From assembly GCA_903877345.1 (NCBI GenBank), contig CAIRDL010001118.1:1-11404 (forward strand): DNA of 11,404 bases. The letters run 5' to 3'. A model generated the notes under the pieces. That model did no database searches. It worked only from the letters and a program-made list of their open reading frames with translations, and had not been told where the DNA came from. Both the position numbers and the translations under genes were made by a program. This DNA comes from an uncultured Oscillochloris sp. (GTDB lineage: Bacteria; Chloroflexota; Chloroflexia; Chloroflexales; Chloroflexaceae). Positions 7,244 through 11,404 of the stretch are shown here, piece after piece. Position 1 is the first letter of the stretch. Each line of letters begins with the position of its first letter.

Positions 7244-7271
7244 TGCAGATTGTGGATTGCAGATTGTGGAT
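7244..7271. repeat. Two perfect 14-bp tandem copies upstream of mod
   Basis: TGCAGATTGTGGAT occurs twice without a gap (7244-7257, 7258-7271), just 8 bp upstream of the mod ribosome site as read on the minus strand. The position is that of a leader or promoter, so copy number could affect mod expression. No convincing -10/-35 pair is visible on the minus strand here. Confidence 0.8.
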
Positions 7272-7323
7272 TTGCTGCACTAGGAAGCGGCGCTCATGCT
7301 TGATTGGCCCACCAGCGTCCCCC

Positions 7324-7366
7324 CGCGTGGAAACTACGGGGCTTTAGCCCCGGTAGAGGAAACGCG
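7324..7366. repeat. Large imperfect palindrome at the iscB 3' side
   Basis: The core is CTAC-GGGGCT-TT-AGCCCC-G-GTAG (7334-7356, one bulged G). It is flanked by an outer CGCGT/ACGCG pair (7324-7328 with 7362-7366). The word GGAAAC lies once on each side of the core as a direct repeat (7329-7334, 7358-7363). It may be the right-end hairpin recognised by a TnpA-type transposase (inference). Confidence 0.65.
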
Positions 7367-7381
7367 GGCGCGGCGCAAGGA

Positions 7382-7415
7382 GGACTCGCACTTCGGATAT
7401 GCGCGCCGCGAGTCC
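7382..7415 (-). repeat. Stem-loop just 3' of iscB
   Basis: An 8-bp perfect stem GGACTCGC/GCGAGTCC (7382-7389 with 7408-7415) has an 18-base loop and starts 18 bases after the iscB stop. There is no T-run, so it is a weak terminator candidate. It could instead be part of the element's right end. Confidence 0.6.
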
Positions 7416-7433
7416 GGCTGGTCTGTGTGTGCA

Positions 7434-8714
7434 TCAGGCGACCTCGTAGGTGTAGCTATAGCCATCCGCCCGTTGGACGGCGCGAAAGAACCGATGGTGA
7501 AGTCCCTGGATCGTGCCTGCGGCAGTCGTGATATTGAAGCTGCGGCTCGTTCGCACGGCGACCCGCCCGACATACATGCCCTGCTTTGTGCCGGTGGTGA
7601 CGGTCGCCCGCACCATATCGCCGGTCTTGAAGCCCTTCACGACCCGCGCACCCTTCGGGCCAGTACGCGGAAAGCCAAAGGCGTTCATCCGGCACATCTG
7701 GCGGGTGCCGTGGCCCATCGCCCGAATGAACAACGGGCGCACCCCTCGGGTATCCAGCACCTCGGGCGTGCTGGCCCCGACGCAGGCGGCGTCGTGCCAG
7801 TGAGCCTTGGGCAGCCCCAGGCGGGTGCGGTTGAACGTGGTGCGCCCGCCGGTGCCGACCTCCACCGGCAGGCCGGTGGCGATGAGCCGCCCGTAGAGCG
7901 CCCAGCGGGTCTGGTTGACCGCTGCGGCGTCCTTCAGCGGGCGGCGGGCCTGGGCCTGAATCTCGGGGTGGCCAAACGCTTCTGCGGTCTGGGTGCCTTT
8001 CCTCGTGTTGCACGGCTCGCAGGCCAGGGCGAGGTTGCTGATCCGATCCGAGCCGCCCCGCGCACGCGGGGTGATATGCTCCACCTGAAGGGGAACACCC
8101 GTTGTCCCGCAATAGGCGCAGCGGCGGCCCCACTTTTCGAGGAGGTACTGACGCACCTCGTAGCCCGCCAACGTGCCCTGCTGGTATTCGACACCGCTGA
8201 TCTCGGCGTGCTCCAGCAGCTGCGTGTCGAAGCGCACCAGTTCCATACTGATGGCAGTGACCGGCACGAACCGCCGCAGCCGGTTGACCCAGGTGCGGGT
8301 CGTATCGACCCGGTGGGCGAGGCTGGGAGCCAGCCAGCCCTCCGGCCTGCGCCGGTTGAGGAAGCGGGGCTGGCGGTAGCGGGTCTTGCGCTGCCGCCTG
8401 CTGCGGCGGATCGCCCGCCGGCTGAGCAGGGCATCGCGGATGGCCTGCCCCCGGTGAGTCAGCTCGCCCGCCCAGACGACGCGCCCGGTCGTTTCGGCCA
8501 CCACGGCGATCCCGGTGGTCTTGGAGCCAGGGTCGAGCTTGACCCGGTGCGGGTGGGTGACGCTCGCGGCGGCGCGGCGCTCCTTCAGGCGGATGGTGAA
8601 TGGGTAGCGCCGCCACACGGCGGCCTTCCCGTGGTCGAGCAGCTGCCGCGCCCGCGCCGGGTGGCACGGGTCGAGTGGCTGGCCGTCGCTGCTGAGGACA
8701 AAGACGAAAGACAT
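7434..8714 (-). CDS. iscB: IscB RNA-guided HNH/RuvC nuclease
   Basis: A 426-residue protein with the full IscB architecture, the family from which Cas9 is thought to descend. In order: an N-terminal PLMP-type segment (here PLDP, 13-16); RuvC-I with LDPGSKTTGIAVV and catalytic D61; an arginine-rich bridge helix (about 97-123); RuvC-II ISMELVRFD with E158; an HNH domain (about 197-240) with two CxxC pairs (C199/C202, C232/C235), EH at 212-213 and N227; and RuvC-III HWHDAACVG with H307 and D308. All expected catalytic residues are present, so both strands could be cut. The C-terminal part (about 314-426) would hold the small TAM-interaction region of the family. The length is typical (about 400-500). 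The omega RNA lies directly upstream on the same strand and runs to the start codon. IscB proteins are guided by that RNA and are thought to help element retention or act as homing nucleases. No transposase adjoins it. Confidence 0.93.
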   Translation of the reverse strand: MSFVFVLSSDGQPLDPCHPARARQLLDHGKAAVWRRYPFTIRLKERRAAASVTHPHRVKLDPGSKTTGIAVVAETTGRVVWAGELTHRGQAIRDALLSRRAIRRSRRQRKTRYRQPRFLNRRRPEGWLAPSLAHRVDTTRTWVNRLRRFVPVTAISMELVRFDTQLLEHAEISGVEYQQGTLAGYEVRQYLLEKWGRRCAYCGTTGVPLQVEHITPRARGGSDRISNLALACEPCNTRKGTQTAEAFGHPEIQAQARRPLKDAAAVNQTRWALYGRLIATGLPVEVGTGGRTTFNRTRLGLPKAHWHDAACVGASTPEVLDTRGVRPLFIRAMGHGTRQMCRMNAFGFPRTGPKGARVVKGFKTGDMVRATVTTGTKQGMYVGRVAVRTSRSFNITTAAGTIQGLHHRFFRAVQRADGYSYTYEVA

Positions 8715-8915
8715 GATTTTGGATTACTCCAACTCCCCGTAAGGGGGTAAGGTACGCCTCGACAAGGCACATCGGGCTTGTCGTGCCTACGACCTCCCGC
8801 CCTTACCCCAGGCGGGTGTGATCGCAGGCGACAGAGCGGCGGGCTGGCAGACGCACCCGCCGGTGTCGTGACCCGTTGTGCGTAGCCCCGTGAAGGGCTG
8901 AGTCTGGTCAATACA
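8715..8915 (-). ncRNA. HEARO / omega RNA of IscB
   Basis: The 200 bases upstream of iscB, on its strand, form a series of stems: AGCCC/GGGCT (8884-8888 with 8895-8899), CGGCGGG/CCCGCCG (8837-8843 with 8856-8862), CCCGCC/GGCGGG (8796-8801 with 8811-8816), CGACAAG/CTTGTCG (8760-8766 with 8777-8783), CCCC/GGGG (8735-8738 with 8743-8746) and TTGG/CCAA just before the start codon (8719-8722 with 8729-8732). The position, multistem fold and abutment on the ORF match the HEARO motif, now known as the omega RNA that loads IscB. The loop of the third hairpin can pair with 8743-8752 in a pseudoknot. The guide should lie at the 5' end, near 8900-8935; its exact limits are not resolvable here. Confidence 0.78.
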
Positions 8916-8937
8916 GGCTTGTCGATTACTCCACAAG

Positions 8938-8962
8938 CCGCGGGGCTTCAGCCCCTGCGGTT
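8938..8962. repeat. Short hairpin outside the IscB left end
   Basis: A GC-rich palindrome with a GGGGCTTCAGCCCC core lies immediately outside the presumed left end of the IscB element. It belongs to the same TTCA-loop hairpin style as the string at 2009-2115. It may have been the landing site of the element (inference). Confidence 0.65.
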
Positions 8963-9072
8963 ACTGACAGCAAGCTCCTTGGTACACCTTGGGTCGTGTA
9001 GGCATGATAGCCGCTGAATGGGCGCTTTGCTATGGCAAGCCAAGCCCTGTCTGAAACGTCCATTCCTTCGCA

Positions 9073-10448
9073 TCACAGTAGTAACGTAGGTCGCAAGGTT
9101 GAACACGCCTTGGCAGGGCGCTCAGCAATGGCGAAGTCTTTGGCCTCGATACGCCGCACCACGCGGTCGAAGACGGCAATGGTCTGTTCCACCGAGCGGC
9201 TGTTCTTGTCGCGGAAGAAGCCGCGCCCCGGTGTGTCCGTGCCGAGCATGGCCGCGTCAGGGATGCCGACCATCGCCTTACTGTCCTCATGTGAATTGAC
9301 CCGCAGCGACATCCAGTAGCTCAGGTTATTGAGCAGACCCTCTTTGATCAGCGAAGGTTGTTGCGTGGCAAACAGCAGATGAACGCCGAGGCTACGCCCT
9401 TGCTTGCCAACCCGAATCAGTTCATCCTGGAACTGCGGATAGTCGCGAATCATCTCGTCAAATTCGTCAATCGCGATGAAGAGGTTGGGCAAGGGTGGCA
9501 AGGGGCCGCGCGCAAGGCTCACCTTGCGGTAGCTCTTGATATTCGGCACATGCTCCTTCGCCAAGAGGCGTTTACGGCGGTCAAGCTCGCTATTCATCGC
9601 AATCAAGGCCCGTTCGGCCAAGAAACCAGAAAGATCCGTCACCATCCCCGCCGTATGGGGCAGTTGGTTAATATCGCGGAAGGTGGCCCCGCCCTTGAAG
9701 TCAATCAGCAGGAAATTCAGCCGGTCGGGGTGGTGCTTAATCGCCAGGGACATCAGGAAACTGAGCAGCAGTTCGCTCTTGCCAGCCCCAGTGGCCCCGG
9801 CAATCATCCCGTGGACACCGTGGATGCCCTCGTGGCAATCCGCACCTCGCTGGGGGCGTGGTGCATGGCGATTTGCCACAACAGCGCCTGAAGCACCTCA
9901 AACGACCGTCCACTGGGGCCAGCGATCCCAAGCGAACCCACCGCCCGCAAGTTAACGTCGAGAGGCACATCCCGCACCATGCGGAACTGTTCGGTCAAGA
10001 GCAGTGATTCCTCGACATCTTCACTGTACGTACTGACACTGGGCGGCTTTAGCGTAAGGCTGGTAGAGCGATCACCCCGCCCAATCCGCAGACAGAGGAA
10101 GTCGGCATCAGTGGGCCGTCGTTCCCAGAGCCGGGTTGCCGCTACTGGCAAACCATCGCGGTTCTGCTCACCGTGGGCAAGCTGCAAGAGCGCCTTGAGG
10201 TCGGGGTTATTCTCTTCGTGGCACCTGCGTTGCTGCCGTTCCAATGGCTCAAGACGGCGACGGGTGCGGGCAAGTGCATCCTGGTAGCTCGTCTTATAGG
10301 CTAGCACCGCACTTTCGTAATCCTGTTGCTGCTTACGGAAGGTGGTGCGTAAAATCCGTGGGGGGCGGTTGAAGAGTGCGGGAGCCTGATTGGCGGGGTC
10401 GCCCGACTGAGCAGGGTCGGCGGGTGCAGGCGAGGCAGCAAAGCTCAT
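9073..10448 (-). pseudogene. Broken EccC/EssC-like FtsK/SpoIIIE ATPase
   Basis: Two reading frames make up one decayed gene. The 5' part (10448 to about 9835) has the EccC landmark FNRPPRIL, a charged helix, LWERRPTDADFLCLRIGRG and DVPLDVNLRAVGSLGIAG, ending near HHAPSEVRIA. The 3' part, in another frame, starts at about HEGIHGVHG and carries Walker A GATGAGKSELL, LLIDFKGG and Walker B LFIAIDEFDEM. EccC/EssC proteins drive type VII secretion, and FtsK domains are hexameric motors. Intact relatives have two membrane helices after RPPRIL, a further region before the Walker A domain, and one or two more ATPase domains. All three are missing here, and the join near 9835 is out of frame. The start at 10448 is chosen because AGGA lies seven bases upstream; a GTG at 10466 is less likely. 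No WXG100 or other secretion genes lie nearby. Confidence 0.75.
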
Positions 10449-10545
10449 TGAAGGTTCCTGTCGCACACAAAGGCATAGACACGCGGGATGTGAGTACGAC
10501 GCCAGAATCCCAGGAGAACCTAACGGTACTACACCGACTCCCTCC

Positions 10546-10639
10546 CTAGTACATCATCCGAGTAAATTTGATGGGTAGAGGCGGCTCGCGAGCCGCCTCT
10601 ACGGCCTTCGGACAACCCATCAGAATTACTCGGACGGTG
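10546..10639 (-). mobile_element. MITE-like palindromic element, copy B (full)
   Basis: Outer arms CCGAGTAAATTTGATGGGT (from 10558) and ACCCATCAGAATTACTCGG (to 10633) are imperfect inverted repeats. They enclose a perfect 28-bp palindrome at 10575-10602 and a CGGCCTTCGGACA segment on one side only. Copy A at 2157-2222 matches one arm, the segment and most of the palindrome in the opposite orientation. There is no coding capacity. The size, inverted arms and two copies fit a MITE. A possible flanking sequence common to both is CTAGTACATCAT. Confidence 0.78.
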
Positions 10640-10880
10640 GCTTCAGCCGGCTAAAGCCTTGACTCCTCTTTACAACCCCAAGAGGATTGCTATAACTGGT
10701 GAAAGAAGCTCTTTCTTGCTTCTAGGAACGTGGGCGTCCGCCTGTATGCAGGCAATTCGCCTGTTATACCTCATGCTCCAACAACATCGTTTAGAGGCGG
10801 TCTGCGAAGCCTGACTTTGGCTGTGTCACATGGGTGGTTGCCGTAGGTGCGGCTTGGCGGCTCATTACCTGTGGCAACGG
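10640..10880. other. Non-coding stretch with small hairpins
   Basis: No credible gene is visible. It holds several short hairpins: GGCTT...AAAGCC near 10640-10660, CCTCTT...AAGAGG near 10664-10686, and GCCTG-TAT-GCAGGC near 10740-10755. No promoter or RNA gene could be supported. Confidence 0.6.
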
Positions 10881-10891
10881 GAGGCGCGGTT

Positions 10892-10918
10892 GCATGCGGG
10901 CGGGACGCCCGCGCTCCC
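10892..10918 (-). repeat. REP-like hairpin, copy 2
   Basis: An inverted copy of the 27-bp element at 1937-1963, with two differences confined to the loop. GCGGGC (10896-10901) pairs with GCCCGC (10907-10912). Confidence 0.8.
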
Positions 10919-11018
10919 AGGTCGTCCTACCGCACGTAGTGTTGTGCTATGATGCGCGAGCATACCCTTGAGGCGCAACATCTTCGCCCCCACGCCCGCA
11001 GCAAGATGGAGGTTCGCG

Positions 11019-11404
11019 ATGGCCGCTGAGACCGAAGCCATAACTACCGAGCAAGATGACCCGCCCCCGCGCCCCCGCTACGCTCGTCTGCCGCCGCTCT
11101 ACAAGGCCATGATCTGGACTTCGTTCGTGATCAATGCGGTGCTGCTCATCATCCTCGGCGTCCTCGGCGGCGTCATGCTCCAAAACCGTAATCAGGTGGG
11201 CGACATCGCGACGAATGGCTCGCGCTTCGCAGCCAACAATGTCGCCGAGTTGCAAGACGTGGTGGCCGACCTCCAGGCGGCGACTATCGTCTACACGGTG
11301 CCGCTCAACACGCGGCTGCCTATCGAGATGCTGGTGCCGATTAACGGCGACACGATTATGACCCAGCGCAACATTGTGCGCCTCACCGAGCCGGTGCCGC
11401 TCCA
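11019..11404 (+). CDS. Single-pass membrane protein, N-terminal part, unknown function
   Basis: Open to the end of the window (128 codons), so it is cut off. It starts at ATG 11019 with a perfect GGAGG (11008-11012) six bases upstream. The N-terminus is acidic and then proline-rich (residues 1-26). One strongly hydrophobic segment follows at about 32-54 (MIWTSFVINAVLLIILGVLG), preceded by Lys and Arg and followed by a polar region (QNRNQVGDIATNG) likely to be extracytoplasmic. The topology is probably N-in with no cleavable signal peptide. After the helix comes a soluble region (about 55-128) with a helical start and then beta-type sequence. I do not recognise the family. The codon use matches the GC-rich host rather than the AT-rich part of mod. 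Confidence 0.82.
   Translation, partial: MAAETEAITTEQDDPPPRPRYARLPPLYKAMIWTSFVINAVLLIILGVLGGVMLQNRNQVGDIATNGSRFAANNVAELQDVVADLQAATIVYTVPLNTRLPIEMLVPINGDTIMTQRNIVRLTEPVPL

Larger units (their letters stand above)
7324..8939 (-). mobile_element. Non-autonomous IscB element (IS200/IS605-related)
   Basis: The unit consists of the omega RNA, the iscB gene and hairpin-bearing ends. On the omega RNA side a hairpin GGCTTGT/ACAAGCC (8916-8922 with 8933-8939) marks the approximate left end. On the gene's 3' side there are hairpins at 7382-7415 and 7324-7366. Subterminal hairpins rather than terminal inverted repeats, and no target duplication, are typical of elements moved by Y1 TnpA transposases. No tnpA is present, so movement would need a transposase in trans. 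The exact boundaries cannot be fixed without an empty site. Confidence 0.55.

Noticed and set aside
7296..8750. Long plus-strand reading frame of 484 codons
   Set aside because: It lies antisense to iscB, shows no recognisable domain, and arises from high GC at codon third positions.
9804..9879. Two overlapping genes for an ATPase pair
   Set aside because: The two frames hold successive pieces of one EccC-like protein in order; a broken single gene explains them better than two genes.
10925..10953. Promoter for the gene at 11019
   Set aside because: TATGAT at 10948-10953 is a fair -10, but nothing resembling a -35 box lies 16-18 bp upstream.

Overview
The window looks like GC-rich bacterial chromosome, most plausibly a Chloroflexota (green non-sulfur) genome. 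That is inference from the style of the repeats (heptad ATTACGC/ATCACGC satellites, many short hairpins with TTCA or TT loops), the GC-rich codon use and the kinds of genes present; no marker gene fixes the taxon. The window starts in a 52-base C homopolymer, so it may begin at or near a contig edge.

Layout. (1) 1-201: poly-C and 19 tandem 7-bp units. (2) 222-1313 (+): a zinc-ribbon protein of unknown function. (3) 1321-1431 (+): a tRNA-Lys(UUU) gene with a near-consensus promoter. (4) 1432-2233: a decayed stretch with a fragment of a Uma2-family gene, a 21-bp tandem repeat, a string of hairpins and one copy (A) of a MITE-like palindromic element. (5) 7221 down to 2234 (-): a type III restriction-modification operon in the order mod, a small HicB-like antitoxin-type gene, res. 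(6) 8939 down to about 7324 (-): an IscB element, that is an IscB nuclease gene with all RuvC and HNH catalytic residues preceded by its HEARO/omega RNA, but with no transposase in the window. (7) 10448 down to 9073 (-): a broken EccC/EssC-like (type VII secretion, FtsK/SpoIIIE) ATPase that appears to have lost its membrane segments, an internal domain and its C-terminus, and is frameshifted. (8) 10449-11018: non-coding, with the second MITE copy (B, inverted relative to A), more hairpins and a REP-like copy. (9) 11019 to the end (+): the start of a single-pass membrane protein.

How it fits together. The block from 1432 to about 10950 reads as an accessory island beside a tRNA gene: a defence operon, an RNA-guided nuclease element, gene ruins and small mobile repeats. 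Mod would methylate and Res would cut unmodified DNA. The small protein between them may be an antitoxin-like accessory. The AT-rich middle of mod suggests exchange of its target recognition domain. Two repeat families (REP-like and MITE-like) occur once on each side of the island in mirrored order and opposite orientation. The most notable item is the IscB/omega RNA locus, which looks intact for cleavage; the family is known, and this copy's guide and target are unresolved.
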